NCBI GenBank assembly: GCA_000153145.1
Contig: CH672415.1
Location: forward strand, 438,973-502,972
Length of the DNA: 64,000 bases
Direction: 5' to 3'
Source: a marine actinobacterium PHSC20C1
Lineage (GTDB): Bacteria > Actinomycetota > Actinomycetes > Actinomycetales > Microbacteriaceae
Below the pieces are notes generated by a model, which was given only the letters and a program-made list of their open reading frames with translations, had not been told where the DNA came from and made no database searches. Numbering within the stretch: position 1 is the first letter of the stretch; every line of letters begins with the position of its first letter. Position numbers and translations under genes: made by a program. Below, piece after piece: positions 9,905 to 20,247 of this stretch.

Positions 9905-11431
9905 GTGCGCGACCTCGACTCTCTCACCAGCTGGAACTCACAGTGGAGCGACCTAAAAGTTGCCGTACTAGGTCTAGGCGCTACCGGATTCTCGGCAGCA
10001 GACACCCTCGCTGAACTCAAGGCTGACGTACTTGTAATTGCGGACTCGGCCTCCGACAACCGAATCGAGATGGCCAACGTGATCGGCGTGACCCTCGCGC
10101 TTGGCGGCTCTAGTGAGGAGCAAATAGCAGCCCTCAGTGCTCATGCTCCCGATATTGTGATCGTCTCACCCGGATACCCGCAAGATCACCCGCTGCTTGA
10201 ATGGTCCCGTAAATCTCACGTTGCGCTGTGGACCGAGATTGAACTCGCGTGGCGCCTGCGAGACAAAACGGGAACGCCAGCCGAATGGATCGCAATAACC
10301 GGGACAAATGGCAAGACGACAACCGCCCAACTTGCCGCACACATCCTTAGCACCGCTGGATTTCGTGCTGGCGCAGTAGGCAATATTGGGATTCCTGTAC
10401 TTGATGCAATCCGTTACCCCGATGGCTTCGATTTCCTCGTTGTAGAACTTTCAAGTTTTCAACTGCACGGGATGCCGCGAACGGGCGTCGGCGCGATCTC
10501 ACCGCTCGCAAGCGTCTGCCTCAATATTGCTGATGACCACCTCGACTGGCATGGATCACGGGCAGCGTACGCGAACGCCAAAGCTACTGTTTACGCGAAC
10601 ACCAGAATTGCCGCTGTGTATAACCGGGCCGTACCTTCCACGCTTGCGATGGTCGAGGACGCGGACGTCATTGAGGGTTGTCGCGCTATTGGCTTTGGCC
10701 TCGACACCCCTGGTCCGAGTGACTTCGGAATTGTGAGCGATCTTCTCGCCGACCGTGCTTTCGGCGATGACCGCCACAATGTGGCAGACGAACTGTTTAC
10801 GCTCGATGAGCTTCGCCACAATGGGCTATCGGCCCCGCACATGATTGCTAACGTATTGGCTGCTAGCGCACTCACTCGTGCAGCAGGGGTAAGTATCGAA
10901 GCGCTGCGCGCAGGCGTTGCAAGTTTCGAGACGGATGCGCACCGAAACCAACTTGTGCTTCTCAGCGGGGGAGTGTCATGGGTCAACGATTCTAAGGCCA
11001 CGAACTCTCATGCGGCCAGCGCTTCACTGTCGGCGGTTGACCCCGTCGTGTGGATCGTCGGAGGACTGCTCAAGGGCGTAGATGTTGCGCCTCTCGTCCA
11101 GCAGCATGCCAGACGGCTGAAAGCCGCAATCGTTATCGGTAACGACCGGCTGGCAATCCTTGCGGCATTCGAGCGACACGCGCCCCAGATTCCCGTGTTC
11201 GAGGTGGACTCGACTGACACTAAACACGTGATGCCACGTGCCGTGGAAATGGCGCACGGAATCGCGACAGAAGGTGACACCGTCCTATTGGCGCCGGCAG
11301 CGGCATCCATGGATCAATTCACAAGCTATGCCGATCGCGGAGAAAAATTCGCGGCAGCAGTGCGCGAGCGAGTAGGAGGGAGCGACGATGACGCCATCGA
11401 CGCCTCCCCAACGACCCCAGCGTCCGACTAG
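9905..11431 (+). CDS. murD: UDP-MurNAc-L-Ala--D-Glu ligase MurD
   Basis: Cytoplasmic ATP-dependent ligase of 508 residues adding D-glutamate to UDP-MurNAc-L-alanine. A Rossmann-like N-terminal domain (VAVLGLGATGFSAA) is followed by the ATP loop GTNGKTTT at 133-140 and the C-terminal region with VSWVNDSKATN and LLAPAAASMDQF. It starts with GTG at 9905, two bases after mraY. It is slightly long because the tail runs 44 bp into ftsW in another frame, so the two proteins are read from overlapping DNA. Confidence 0.96.
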   Translation: MRDLDSLTSWNSQWSDLKVAVLGLGATGFSAADTLAELKADVLVIADSASDNRIEMANVIGVTLALGGSSEEQIAALSAHAPDIVIVSPGYPQDHPLLEWSRKSHVALWTEIELAWRLRDKTGTPAEWIAITGTNGKTTTAQLAAHILSTAGFRAGAVGNIGIPVLDAIRYPDGFDFLVVELSSFQLHGMPRTGVGAISPLASVCLNIADDHLDWHGSRAAYANAKATVYANTRIAAVYNRAVPSTLAMVEDADVIEGCRAIGFGLDTPGPSDFGIVSDLLADRAFGDDRHNVADELFTLDELRHNGLSAPHMIANVLAASALTRAAGVSIEALRAGVASFETDAHRNQLVLLSGGVSWVNDSKATNSHAASASLSAVDPVVWIVGGLLKGVDVAPLVQQHARRLKAAIVIGNDRLAILAAFERHAPQIPVFEVDSTDTKHVMPRAVEMAHGIATEGDTVLLAPAAASMDQFTSYADRGEKFAAAVRERVGGSDDDAIDASPTTPASD

Positions 11432-12761
11432 GTCAACGCCGCACGCGCAGTCAGCACCTTCGACGTCTTCGGCTCGGCCGAGCGCGCCCAGAGGCAAGCA
11501 GGCACCCGCGGCGGCGCAAGAGGAACAGACTGTTTCCGCCCGCGTTCCTGTCAAAAGAATTTTCTCGGCAGAGTCGAGCAACTTTTTTCTGCTGCTCGGC
11601 ACAACGCTCTTCCTCGTAATTTTCGGACTCGTGATGGTGCTTTCGTCGTCATCAGTCGAGTCGTTCACGGCAGACGAAGGATTCTTCGGACGATTCTTAC
11701 GCCAGGGCATGTTCGCTGTGATCGGCATCCCGCTCATGCTGATCGCGTCGCGCGCGCCTACGCGTTTTTGGAAGCGATGGGCTTGGCCAGGACTCGTCTT
11801 CGGTGGCGTACTCCAGTTGCTTGTCTTCATCCCAGGCATTGGTTATGGCTATGGCGGAAACCAAAACTGGATTCGCTTCGGATCGTTCACAGCTCAGCCC
11901 TCTGAGTTTGTGAAGGTAGCGATAATCGTGTGGGTCGCATGGGTGCTCGCAAGCAAACAAGACTTGCTATCAGACTGGCGCCACGTTTTACTTCCGGTCG
12001 GCCCGGTTGCGGGCGCCGCCATCGGGTTCGTTCTCATCGGAAACGACCTCGGTACAGCATCCATCATGCTGCTGATCGTTTTCGCATGCCTCTTTTTCGC
12101 AGGTGTTCGATTGCGGTACTTGGGAGTAGGAGTGCTCGCGGTAGCGCTGGGGGCACTTCTCTTTGCGGGTACTAGCAGTTCGCGAAGCTCGCGCATCAGT
12201 GTGTGGATTAATGGATGCACCGAGCTCGACTATCAGGATGCGTGCTGGCAAATCGATCACGCCTATTGGGCCCTTGCCGGCGGCGGGATCTTCGGCACGG
12301 GACTCGGCAACTCGGTAGCTAAGCGCGGCTGGTTGCCTCACGCTGACAACGACTATATTTTCGCGATTATCGGTGAAGAGCTTGGTCTGATTGGCGCAGT
12401 CGTAGTTCTTCTCTTATTCGTGATTCTGGCCATCGCCTTCATCCGTATTATCCGCTCGACTAATGACAGTTTTGTTCGCATCGCTACTGCTGGCGTCATG
12501 GTCTGGACCGTGGGCCAGGCCTTCGTTAACTTCGCCGTAGTGCTCGGAGTGCTTCCTGTTCTTGGTGTTCCCCTTCCACTTATTTCGACGGGTGGCTCTG
12601 CCCTGATTGCGACCCTTCTCGCAATCGGAATAGTGCTGTCGTTCGCGAGAGCAGGCAAGAGCGCACCCCCACAACCAACTGCCCCCAATTTGCCCCCGGC
12701 GCAGACCGCAGCTGACCGTTCACGGATGCTGGCAGCCGATCGAGCTCGAGGACGACGATGA
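11388..12761 (+). CDS. ftsW: Septal glycosyltransferase FtsW (SEDS)
   Basis: Polytopic SEDS-family peptidoglycan polymerase of 457 residues, partner of FtsI. A Pro/Thr/Ser-rich cytoplasmic extension of about 55 residues precedes roughly ten membrane segments. Family landmarks include GGNQNWIRFGSFTAQPSEFVK, AGGGIFGTGLGNS, DNDYIFAIIGEELG and the C-terminal PLPLISTGGSAL. The ATG at 11388 lies inside the end of murD and has a strong AGGAGGG 8 bp upstream, which decides the start. It overlaps murG by 4 bases. Confidence 0.96.
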   Translation: MTPSTPPQRPQRPTRSTPHAQSAPSTSSARPSAPRGKQAPAAAQEEQTVSARVPVKRIFSAESSNFFLLLGTTLFLVIFGLVMVLSSSSVESFTADEGFFGRFLRQGMFAVIGIPLMLIASRAPTRFWKRWAWPGLVFGGVLQLLVFIPGIGYGYGGNQNWIRFGSFTAQPSEFVKVAIIVWVAWVLASKQDLLSDWRHVLLPVGPVAGAAIGFVLIGNDLGTASIMLLIVFACLFFAGVRLRYLGVGVLAVALGALLFAGTSSSRSSRISVWINGCTELDYQDACWQIDHAYWALAGGGIFGTGLGNSVAKRGWLPHADNDYIFAIIGEELGLIGAVVVLLLFVILAIAFIRIIRSTNDSFVRIATAGVMVWTVGQAFVNFAVVLGVLPVLGVPLPLISTGGSALIATLLAIGIVLSFARAGKSAPPQPTAPNLPPAQTAADRSRMLAADRARGRR

Positions 12762-13852
12762 CAACGTATTTACTTGCCGGTGGTGGCACTGCCGGCCACG
12801 TTAATCCCCTGCTTGCGGTTGCTGAGCGTATCCGCGTTCGCGAGCCCGAGGCTGAAGTTCTGGTTCTCGGCACCAAGGAGGGCCTTGAAGCGCGCCTTGT
12901 TCCTGAGCGCGGCTTTGAGTTGCTCACAATTGACAAGCTTCCCTTTCCGCGACGGCCGAATCGGGCAGCACTTGAGTTTCCCCGTCGCCTACGCGACACC
13001 GTCAATGAAGTCGCCGAGCTCATCGCGGAACGCAGGGTCGATGTTGTCGTCGGTTTCGGCGGCTACGTAGCGGCTCCCGCCTACTTGGGTGCACGCAAGG
13101 CGGGCGTGCCGCTGGTGATTCATGAGGCGAATAGTAGACCAGGAATTGCTAACCGCCTCGGTTCGTTCTTCACGTCATTTGTGGGTACCGCGTTCGACCG
13201 CACACCGATTCGTGGTGGCGAAGTGGTTGGAATGCCGTTGCGGGCTGAGATCGAAACCCTCGACAGATTTTCTGCGCGCGCTGAGGCAGACGTCTTCTTC
13301 GGTCTTGATCCCAAGAAGCCAACACTCTTGGTGACTGGCGGGTCCTCGGGGGCTAAACGAATCAACGACACTATTGCAAACTCAGTGACCAGAATTTTGG
13401 GCGCTGGCTGGCAGGTTGTACACATCACTGGTGAGTATCGCGATGTGATCGAAGATCCTGAATTGCCAGGCTATGTCGTTGTGAAATATTGCGACCGAAT
13501 GGAGCTCGCTCTAGCCGCGGCTGATTTGACGATTGCGCGCGCGGGAACATCGACCGTTGCCGAGCTAACCGGACTCGGCATTCCGGCTATCTATATTCCG
13601 TATCCAGTGGGTAATGGCGAGCAAAAGTACAACGCCCGAACAGCTGTCGACGCTGGAGCGGCTGTGGTGGTCGCGGACTCAAAGTTCACAACTCAGTGGG
13701 TGACTGGCGAGCTTGTACCAATGCTCCGGATGCGAGCGGTGATTGCGGACATGGCAGCAAGGGCATCCACTATTGGCTCTCTCGATGGCACTGATCGGAT
13801 GCTCGATCTCGTCGACCGGGCGCTCGGTCGCGATCTACCATTGACATCATGA
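12758..13852 (+). CDS. murG: Lipid II synthase MurG
   Basis: Peripheral membrane glycosyltransferase (GT-B fold, 364 residues) that adds GlcNAc to lipid I to form lipid II. It has the N-terminal [16 protein letters not shown] loop and [12 protein letters not shown]. The C-terminal half has [15 protein letters not shown] and [19 protein letters not shown] with the UDP-GlcNAc site and NGEQKYNA. Length and motifs are normal. It overlaps ftsW upstream and murC downstream by 4 bases each. Confidence 0.97.
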   Translation: MTTYLLAGGGTAGHVNPLLAVAERIRVREPEAEVLVLGTKEGLEARLVPERGFELLTIDKLPFPRRPNRAALEFPRRLRDTVNEVAELIAERRVDVVVGFGGYVAAPAYLGARKAGVPLVIHEANSRPGIANRLGSFFTSFVGTAFDRTPIRGGEVVGMPLRAEIETLDRFSARAEADVFFGLDPKKPTLLVTGGSSGAKRINDTIANSVTRILGAGWQVVHITGEYRDVIEDPELPGYVVVKYCDRMELALAAADLTIARAGTSTVAELTGLGIPAIYIPYPVGNGEQKYNARTAVDAGAAVVVADSKFTTQWVTGELVPMLRMRAVIADMAARASTIGSLDGTDRMLDLVDRALGRDLPLTS

Positions 13853-15297
13853 TCTTTCCTGACCTGTCGATGCCATTGCCTGGCCCGCTGAGCTCTGCGC
13901 ATTTTGTGGGGGTCGGTGGCGCTGGCATGAGCGGTATCGCTCAGATGTTTTTGCATGCTGGAATAACCGTCACGGGCTCGGATCGTGCTGCGAATGAAAA
14001 TATTGAGTCGCTGCGCGCGGCTGGCGCCACAATCAGCATTGGCCACGACGCGGCTCATCTGGGTAGTGCGGCAGCGCTGGTATACACGGGCGCTCTCTGG
14101 CCAGATAACCCGGAGTATCTCGCCGCCGTGGAGCGGGGTATCCCGGTGCTGCATCGTTCGCAAGCTTTGGCGTGGCTCGTTGGGGATACTCGGCTTGTTG
14201 CGGTCGCTGGCGCACACGGCAAGACGACGTCAACCGGCATGATTATCACGGGCCTGCGCGAGCTGGGTGCTTCGCCAAGCTTCGTCAACGGTGGCGTCAT
14301 TCAGGGGTTGGGAACGAGTTCAGGTTCAGGAACTGATGATCTCTTTGTCGTCGAGGCGGACGAGTCAGACGGTTCGTTTTTGTTGTATTCGACGGCGATC
14401 GCGCTCATCACCAATGTGGATGCTGATCACCTCGATCATTACGGTTCGCATGATGCGTTCGATGACGCGTTCGTTGAGTTTGCTTCTCGGGCTTCGGACG
14501 CTGTAGTCGTCTCGAGCGATGACCCCGGCGCGATCCGTGTTACTCAACGACTCAATCACGCCAACATTGTCACTTTTGGCGAAGCTGAGGATGCCACGGT
14601 ACGACTCCACTCAGTCACGAGCGAAGGCCCGGTGGCTTTCTCTGTCGTCGTCGACGGTCGCGAAGAGCGAGTGCAGCTATCGGTTCCGGGCCATCACAAC
14701 GCGGTTAATGCCACAGGAGCGATCGCAGTGCTCACTGGACTTGGTCATGACCTTGGCGCGGCCATTGATGCTGTTTCGACTTTCGCTGGCACTCAACGCC
14801 GTTTCGAGTTGCACGCGGTAGTTGATGGCGTGAGCGTCTACGACGATTACGCTCATCACCCGACCGAGGTTGAAGCGGCTCTAAGCGGTGCTCGAAGCGT
14901 TGTCGGTGCGGGCAAATTGATCGCAGTGCACCAACCGCATCTGTACAGCCGGACTCGGGATATGGCTACTGAATTCGCCGAGGTTTACGAGCGACTCGCA
15001 GACCACACGATTGTGCTGGATGTCTTTGGTGCGCGCGAGGATCCGATTCCTGGCGTTACAGGAGAGTTAGTTTCATCACAGTTCGCCGATCCTACGCGCG
15101 TTGATTTCGTTCCCGATTGGCAGCAGGCGGCCAATCGCGTTGCTGAGCTCGCCGGTGAGGGCGACATAGTCATGACGCTCAGTTGCGGGGACGTCTATCG
15201 GATCATCCCGCAGATTGTTGCGGCCATGGAAGATCGAGATTCATCGATCACCGCGCCGCCGAGTGTCGCAGATCAGGTGTCGAGTGAAGAGACCTGA
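13849..15297 (+). CDS. murC: UDP-MurNAc--L-alanine ligase MurC
   Basis: Cytoplasmic ligase of 482 residues that attaches the first amino acid to UDP-MurNAc. The N-terminal [15 protein letters not shown] motif is typical of MurC. The ATP loop GAHGKTTS starts at about 121, followed by [22 protein letters not shown] and [12 protein letters not shown]. Many Microbacteriaceae make group-B peptidoglycan with glycine or serine at position 1, so its substrate may differ from alanine (known for the family, not visible here). ftsQ starts inside its end. Confidence 0.96.
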   Translation: MIFPDLSMPLPGPLSSAHFVGVGGAGMSGIAQMFLHAGITVTGSDRAANENIESLRAAGATISIGHDAAHLGSAAALVYTGALWPDNPEYLAAVERGIPVLHRSQALAWLVGDTRLVAVAGAHGKTTSTGMIITGLRELGASPSFVNGGVIQGLGTSSGSGTDDLFVVEADESDGSFLLYSTAIALITNVDADHLDHYGSHDAFDDAFVEFASRASDAVVVSSDDPGAIRVTQRLNHANIVTFGEAEDATVRLHSVTSEGPVAFSVVVDGREERVQLSVPGHHNAVNATGAIAVLTGLGHDLGAAIDAVSTFAGTQRRFELHAVVDGVSVYDDYAHHPTEVEAALSGARSVVGAGKLIAVHQPHLYSRTRDMATEFAEVYERLADHTIVLDVFGAREDPIPGVTGELVSSQFADPTRVDFVPDWQQAANRVAELAGEGDIVMTLSCGDVYRIIPQIVAAMEDRDSSITAPPSVADQVSSEET

Positions 15298-16384
15298 AGG
15301 TTTCGATAAGCCAGTTGCCGATACGGGCGCTCACAGCGCGAAGCCACGTCGTAAGCGCGCTGAGAGCTCGTCGCAGCCACAGGCAAGCAAGCAGAGTGCT
15401 AGGCCGACACCACAGCGATTAAGCTCCGGCTCCGGCTCCGGCTCAGGTACAGGTGATGCGGTGTCGAAGGGCACGACGGCGGGAAACACGCGTCGGCCCC
15501 AACGGGAAAAGGCTGAGAGCACTGCGCGCAGCAGGACACAGCAGAAGGCGCCGCCTGCCCGTTCGTCACGGCAGAAGCCGCGATTGCGTGGGCGCGAGCC
15601 GAGCCCAGATGCACTGGCAAAGAAGCAGCTTCGCCAGGCCGCCCGGGCGCGAAAACGTGCTGAGCGTGCTGAACTGCGCCGCTTCACCAGACGGGCACGA
15701 ACCCGCAAGTTAGTTCTTCTTTCGGTTGCTGGCGTCGTTGCAGCTCTTCTCGGCCTTATTGCTGTTGCCGTGTTCTCGCCAATCTTGGCTTTGCGGACGG
15801 TTGTAGTCGATGGCACCAACCGTATTGACCCTGCTGAGATCCAGAGCGCGGTAGAAACGCAAATGGGTACTCCGCTCGCATTACTTAACTTCGACACCAT
15901 TACCAAGGAACTCTCTGTGTTCCCGTTGATTCGCAGCTACGTGACTGAAATCGTTCCTCCTGACACGTTGCTTGTACACATTGTGGAGCGCAAGCCGATT
16001 GGCTCAATAAAGATTGACGGAGTGTTTCGGCTCGTCGATCCCGCTGGCATAACAATCCAAGAGTCCGCGGAAAGGATCGATGGCGTTCCGCTGATTAGCG
16101 TTGGCGGAGCTGATGCCTCGAGCCCGGCGTTCGCCGCAGTTGCGGAAGTGCTTTTGTCGTTGCCGTCTGAGCTTCGTTCGCAAGTCGTGAGTGTCTCTGC
16201 CACGACTAAAGACGACGTGTCTTTTGTGTTGGCTGGAGTTGGTCAACGCGTTGTTTGGGGTAGCGCGAGTGATTCTGCTCGGAAGGCTGCACTATTGGCC
16301 TCGCTCATCTCGATTACGGATGCTGGGCGGGCGGGGGAGTTTGATGTTTCTGCTCCCAGTAATGGCATCTTCCGGCCGAGCTAG
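15284..16384 (+). CDS. ftsQ: Division protein FtsQ
   Basis: Bitopic division scaffold of about 366 residues. A long, basic, low-complexity cytoplasmic region (residues 1 to about 140, with a Ser-Gly run) leads to one membrane segment, [20 protein letters not shown]. The POTRA domain follows ([17 protein letters not shown]) and then the FtsQ beta domain with [17 protein letters not shown] chose GTG 15284, 14 bp inside murC, because it gives [10 protein letters not shown] and keeps the overlap short. An upstream in-frame ATG at 15215 would overlap murC by 83 bp. The extracytoplasmic part binds FtsL and DivIC/FtsB. Confidence 0.9.
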   Translation: MKRPEGFDKPVADTGAHSAKPRRKRAESSSQPQASKQSARPTPQRLSSGSGSGSGTGDAVSKGTTAGNTRRPQREKAESTARSRTQQKAPPARSSRQKPRLRGREPSPDALAKKQLRQAARARKRAERAELRRFTRRARTRKLVLLSVAGVVAALLGLIAVAVFSPILALRTVVVDGTNRIDPAEIQSAVETQMGTPLALLNFDTITKELSVFPLIRSYVTEIVPPDTLLVHIVERKPIGSIKIDGVFRLVDPAGITIQESAERIDGVPLISVGGADASSPAFAAVAEVLLSLPSELRSQVVSVSATTKDDVSFVLAGVGQRVVWGSASDSARKAALLASLISITDAGRAGEFDVSAPSNGIFRPS

Positions 16385-16510
16385 CAGGAGGTAGTGGGGA
16401 GATTCCCGCTAATTGCCCAAACACTTTCCGACACGCGGCTGACGGTGCATCTCTGTCGGTCACAGTCCGCTTACTCTCAACAAAAGAAATACATACTGAG
16501 CATAACTTTA

Positions 16511-16527
16511 AACCTCAAGTCGAGGTT
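16511..16527 (+). promoter_or_regulatory. Inverted repeat in ftsZ leader
   Basis: AACCTC-AAGTC-GAGGTT forms a 6-bp inverted repeat 14 bp before the GGAGG ribosome site of ftsZ, next to an AT-rich TAACTTTAAA that could serve as a -10 region. The 167-bp ftsQ-ftsZ gap is the only sizeable gap in the cluster, so an ftsZ promoter here is plausible. Confidence 0.45.
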
Positions 16528-16551
16528 GATAGTTTCCAGTGGAGGCCGAAA

Positions 16552-17703
16552 GTGACATCAAACCAGAACTACCTCGCAGTCATCAAGGTAGTCGGCATCG
16601 GTGGCGGCGGAGTGAACGCTGTCAACCGAATGATCGAGCTCGGCCTGCGAGGCGTCGAGTTTATTGCGATCAATACCGACGCCCAAGCGCTGCTCATGAG
16701 CGATGCCGACGTCAAGCTTGACGTCGGTCGCGAGCTGACTCGCGGTCTCGGCGCAGGTGCTGACCCCGAGGTCGGCAGACGTGCTGCAGAAGACCACGCA
16801 GAAGAAATTGAAGAAGCACTCGCCGGTGCCGACATGGTGTTCGTTACCGCAGGTGAAGGTGGCGGAACCGGAACCGGTGGCGCGCCCGTAGTTGCACGAA
16901 TCGCCAAGTCGATCGGTGCGCTCACGATCGGTGTCGTCACGAAGCCATTCGGCTTTGAAGGCAAGCGACGTTCATCACAGGCAGAGATCGGTGTTGAAAC
17001 CCTCAAGAACGAGGTTGACACCCTTATTGTCGTACCCAACGACCGGCTCCTCGAGATCAGCGATCGCGGCATCAGCATGCTCGAAGCATTCTCTACCGCC
17101 GACCAGGTTCTTCTTGCCGGCGTTCAAGGAATTACCGACCTCATTACGACGCCTGGTCTCATCAACCTCGACTTTGCTGACGTCAAATCGGTCATGCAAG
17201 GTGCCGGTTCTGCACTGATGGGTATTGGCTCATCGCGCGGGGCCGACCGGGCCATAAAGGCGGCTGAACTCGCTGTAGCGTCGCCGCTTCTCGAGGCAAG
17301 TATCGACGGCGCACACGGTGTTCTGCTGTCGATTCAGGGTGGATCAAACCTCGGAATTTTCGAGATCAATGATGCGGCGCGACTCGTTCAAGAGGCAGTG
17401 CATCCTGAAGCCAACATCATCTTCGGTGCTGTAATTGACGACACCCTCGGTGATGAAGTGCGAGTAACAGTCATCGCTGCAGGCTTCGACGGGGGAGAGC
17501 CATCAGCCAAGCCGGCCGAAGGCAGACGTACCAACTACGTCGTTCCCGAAGCCCCTGCTGAGCACATAGCCGCCGCCGAGAAGTCGACGGAGAGAGAGTC
17601 CGACTGGAAGTCTCAGCCGAGCGTTGTGCCGGCTGCGACAATTGATCGCAGTTTCGATGACGATCACGAAAACGATCTCGACGTTCCTGACTTCTTGAAG
17701 TAA
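16552..17703 (+). CDS. ftsZ: Cell division GTPase FtsZ
   Basis: Tubulin-like GTPase of 383 residues that forms the Z-ring. GTP-binding elements are [13 protein letters not shown] near the N-terminus and the tubulin signature GGGTGTGG at 103-110, followed by the T7-loop region [12 protein letters not shown] variable linker leads to the conserved C-terminal peptide DLDVPDFLK, which binds SepF and FtsW in actinobacteria. The GTG start has GGAGG 6 bp upstream. It is followed after 5 bp by the ylmE-type gene. Confidence 0.98.
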   Translation: MTSNQNYLAVIKVVGIGGGGVNAVNRMIELGLRGVEFIAINTDAQALLMSDADVKLDVGRELTRGLGAGADPEVGRRAAEDHAEEIEEALAGADMVFVTAGEGGGTGTGGAPVVARIAKSIGALTIGVVTKPFGFEGKRRSSQAEIGVETLKNEVDTLIVVPNDRLLEISDRGISMLEAFSTADQVLLAGVQGITDLITTPGLINLDFADVKSVMQGAGSALMGIGSSRGADRAIKAAELAVASPLLEASIDGAHGVLLSIQGGSNLGIFEINDAARLVQEAVHPEANIIFGAVIDDTLGDEVRVTVIAAGFDGGEPSAKPAEGRRTNYVVPEAPAEHIAAAEKSTERESDWKSQPSVVPAATIDRSFDDDHENDLDVPDFLK

Positions 17704-17708
17704 CAGCG

Positions 17709-18395
17709 ATGGCTGACGCGTCATCGTTAGAACAACGACTCGCTGACATCGACGGACAGATCGCGGATGCCGCACGTGCGGCATCCCGCGATCTGTCTTC
17801 GATCACGCGAATTGTCATCACGAAATTCCATCCGGCCAGTCTCGTTCGCGAGCTCTATGGGCTCGGTGTGCGTGATTTTGGCGAGAATCGGCACCAGGAA
17901 GCGCAGCCAAAAGCGGCTGAGCTTGTGGACCTTGACGCTCGATGGAGTTTCGTCGGTCAGCTCCAGAGCAAGAAAGCCCGGCAGGTGCGTTCCTACTGCC
18001 ACGCCGTTCACTCTGTAGACAGAGACTCTTTGATTACTGCACTCTCAAGCGAGGATGCTGTCGTTCCCCTCGATGTCTTCATTCAGGTGAATCTCACCGA
18101 CGATCCGGCGCGTGGTGGAGTGGTTCCCAGCGAACTCGAGGCTTTCGCTGATCGAGTCGCTAACGCGTCCGGAATTGAGCTGAGGGGCCTCATGGGTGTT
18201 GCCCCGCTGGAAGTAGACCCCCGGCCCGCCTTTGCCGCCCTACGGTCGCTTTCCGAGCGTATTGGGGCACAGCATCCACACGCTCGGGCGCTGTCTATGG
18301 GGATGTCTGGCGACTTCGCTCAAGCGATCGCAGAAGGCGCGACACACCTTCGAATTGGCACGGCAATCACGGGAAAACGACCCGACCATGGTTAA
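17709..18395 (+). CDS. YggS/YlmE-family PLP homeostasis protein
   Basis: Pyridoxal-phosphate-binding TIM-barrel protein of 228 residues, related to alanine racemase N-terminal domains. The cofactor lysine lies in IVITKFHP. Further landmarks are GVRDFGENRHQE, WSFVGQLQSKKA, GLMGVAP and LSMGMSGDFAQAI. The family keeps PLP levels in balance and has no known catalytic activity. It is a standard neighbour of ftsZ and sepF in Gram-positives. It starts with ATG 5 bp after ftsZ and is followed by sepF after 36 bp. Confidence 0.93.
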   Translation: MADASSLEQRLADIDGQIADAARAASRDLSSITRIVITKFHPASLVRELYGLGVRDFGENRHQEAQPKAAELVDLDARWSFVGQLQSKKARQVRSYCHAVHSVDRDSLITALSSEDAVVPLDVFIQVNLTDDPARGGVVPSELEAFADRVANASGIELRGLMGVAPLEVDPRPAFAALRSLSERIGAQHPHARALSMGMSGDFAQAIAEGATHLRIGTAITGKRPDHG

Positions 18396-18431
18396 TCTCG
18401 AAGCAGAAGCTTCACCATTCGGAGGATTATC

Positions 18432-18893
18432 ATGGCCAACCCACTGCGCAAGACAATGGTCTACCTCGGCCTCGCCGACGAAGACTACGAATACGACCAG
18501 GGGCCGGTTGCGCCGGTTGCCCCTGTTGCAGCAGCACAGGCACCAGCGAGCTCTAACCGCGCGCCGGTCACTCCTTTGCGTCGCGCTGCACCCAGCACTG
18601 CGGAGGCAGAGATGAACGAGATTTTGACCGTGCACCCGCGCCAGTACAAAGACGCCCAGCTCATTGCCGAAAACTTCCGCGAGGGCATCCCGGTAATTAT
18701 TAACCTGTCGCAAATGAGTGAGCCGGATGCACGTCGTCTTGTTGACTTCGCGAGCGGACTCTCGCAGGGTCTCTACGGCAAGATTGAACGGGTTACGAGC
18801 AAGGTATTCCTTCTTTCACCCGCACACGTTGCAGTTAGCGGAGAGCAAGCCGAGGTCGAATCAGACGTCGATGCTTCGTTCTTCGCTCAGTAG
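18432..18893 (+). CDS. sepF: Cell division protein SepF
   Basis: Z-ring membrane anchor and cross-linker of 153 residues. The N-terminus [18 protein letters not shown] is the amphipathic membrane-binding helix region. A flexible Ala/Pro linker leads to the C-terminal SepF core (about 65-145) with [27 protein letters not shown] and [20 protein letters not shown] precedes the ATG. In actinobacteria, which lack FtsA, SepF is the main FtsZ tether, and the FtsZ C-terminal tail encoded upstream is its expected ligand. Confidence 0.96.
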   Translation: MANPLRKTMVYLGLADEDYEYDQGPVAPVAPVAAAQAPASSNRAPVTPLRRAAPSTAEAEMNEILTVHPRQYKDAQLIAENFREGIPVIINLSQMSEPDARRLVDFASGLSQGLYGKIERVTSKVFLLSPAHVAVSGEQAEVESDVDASFFAQ

Positions 18894-18937
18894 CTCGACT
18901 GCACAGTGCTGGTGATTTTGACCGGTAACCTAGAAGG

Positions 18938-19237
18938 GTGAACCCGGTTTCTATTGTCGCCACGGTGGCTTACTACGCCATTACCCTTTTCATGTTTGCG
19001 ATGTGGGCTCGGTTTATTCTCGATCTCGTTGTCGTCTTCGCTCGAGGCTGGCGGCCGAGCGGCGTTGGCCTAGTGCTTTCCGAGGCTGTATTTACGATCA
19101 CTGATCCTCCAATCAAGGCCGTTCGTAAAGTTGTTCCCACGATTCGCATTGGCAACGGTGCGCTCGATCTCTCGTGGATGCTCGTGATGCTCGCCTGCAT
19201 CATTCTCACCTCCCTGTTAAGGGGCTTTCTGATCTAG
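18938..19237 (+). CDS. YggT-family membrane protein
   Basis: Small integral membrane protein of 99 residues with two hydrophobic regions (about 5-30 and 72-98). Typical YggT sequence includes MWARFILDLVV, TDPPIKAVRKVVPTIR and LDLSWMLVMLA. The GTG start follows AGAAGG closely. Its place between sepF and divIVA is conserved in actinobacteria and suggests a role at the septum or pole. The molecular function is not known with certainty. Confidence 0.92.
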   Translation: MNPVSIVATVAYYAITLFMFAMWARFILDLVVVFARGWRPSGVGLVLSEAVFTITDPPIKAVRKVVPTIRIGNGALDLSWMLVMLACIILTSLLRGFLI

Positions 19238-19357
19238 CAGGTGCAGATGTACTCTTATCGGAGAGCATGCGGCAACTAGTCAGGTTTCGTAGTTACGCTA
19301 TGACTCGAACGTTGAACGTTGTGTATACGTTGAAAGAAAGTTTTAGAGGTGGCGGCA

Positions 19358-20107
19358 ATGGCTTTGACTCCTGAAGATGTGGTCAACAAGCGGTTTGAAT
19401 CAACAAAATTCCGCGAGGGATACGACCAGGATGACGTCGATGACTTTCTCGACGAGGTCGTCGTTGAACTACGCCGACTTAATCAAGAGAACGACGAGCT
19501 TCGTCAGCGTTTAACCGCTGCCGAGTCGCGCTCGAGCGAACTGCAGCAGTCGGCAAGCAGCGCCCCTGCGCCGGTAGCAGCTTCCGCTCCCGCAGCAATC
19601 GAGAGCGCCCCGGCACCTGCCGCGCCTGCGCCGACTCCCGAGCCCGTTTCGTCCGCGCTCGACGACGCCAGCAGCACCAACAACTTGCTCCAGCTTGCTC
19701 GCCGCCTGCACGAAGAGCATGTTCGCGACGGCGTGCAGAAGCGTGACGCCCTTATCGCAGAAGGCCAGGCATCAGCGGCAGAGATCGTTGCTGAGGCAGA
19801 AGCCCAGCAGCGTGAACAGCTTGGTTCACTAGAACAAGAGCGTGAAGAGATCGAAAACCGCATCGAATCTCTACGCAGCTTCGAGCGCGAGTACCGCGAG
19901 AAGCTCAAGAGCTACATCGAAGGCCAGCTGCAGGAGCTTGATTCTGCCAGCCTCGTCTCCGCTGGAGCACCTTCAGGTCAGGACTCAGCCCAGCAGGGAG
20001 CAGCTCCGGCCGCACAGCCTGCCGGACAATTGTCTCCCGAGGACTTTGCTGCACCGCAGTCAGCACAGCAGCCTCCGGCAAGCTTCACCGGTTTCTCCGG
20101 CAGCTAG
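19358..20107 (+). CDS. divIVA: DivIVA/Wag31 polar growth protein
   Basis: Coiled-coil protein of 249 residues that marks curved membrane at poles and septum and recruits wall synthesis. The N-terminal membrane-binding domain is MALTPEDVVNKRFESTKFREGY without its last few residues, then DDVDDFLDEVVVELRRLN. An Ala/Pro-rich linker (about 70-105) separates it from the long C-terminal coiled coil (about 110-195). The tail is Gln/Ala/Pro-rich. I chose ATG 19358 with AGAGG upstream over an in-frame GTG three codons earlier. A 120-bp gap upstream probably holds its own promoter. Confidence 0.96.
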   Translation: MALTPEDVVNKRFESTKFREGYDQDDVDDFLDEVVVELRRLNQENDELRQRLTAAESRSSELQQSASSAPAPVAASAPAAIESAPAPAAPAPTPEPVSSALDDASSTNNLLQLARRLHEEHVRDGVQKRDALIAEGQASAAEIVAEAEAQQREQLGSLEQEREEIENRIESLRSFEREYREKLKSYIEGQLQELDSASLVSAGAPSGQDSAQQGAAPAAQPAGQLSPEDFAAPQSAQQPPASFTGFSGS

Positions 20108-20117
20108 TTATTCGCAC

Positions 20118-20170
20118 AAGCCGTCAGCACGTCGGTGAGAGCTTCGGCTCCGCCGCTGCTGGCGGCTTTT
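20118..20170 (+). terminator. Terminator after divIVA
   Basis: A 12-bp stem pairs AAGCCGTCAGCA (20118-20129) with TGCTGGCGGCTT (20157-20168), with one G-T wobble, and runs into TTTT. It closes the division cluster. Confidence 0.7.
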
Positions 20171-20247
20171 GCTATGTACGCGCTGGCGTCCAGCACGTGC
20201 CGAACGAAATAAAGTTTCACTAACAAGCAAGAACCCAAGGAGCAGTT

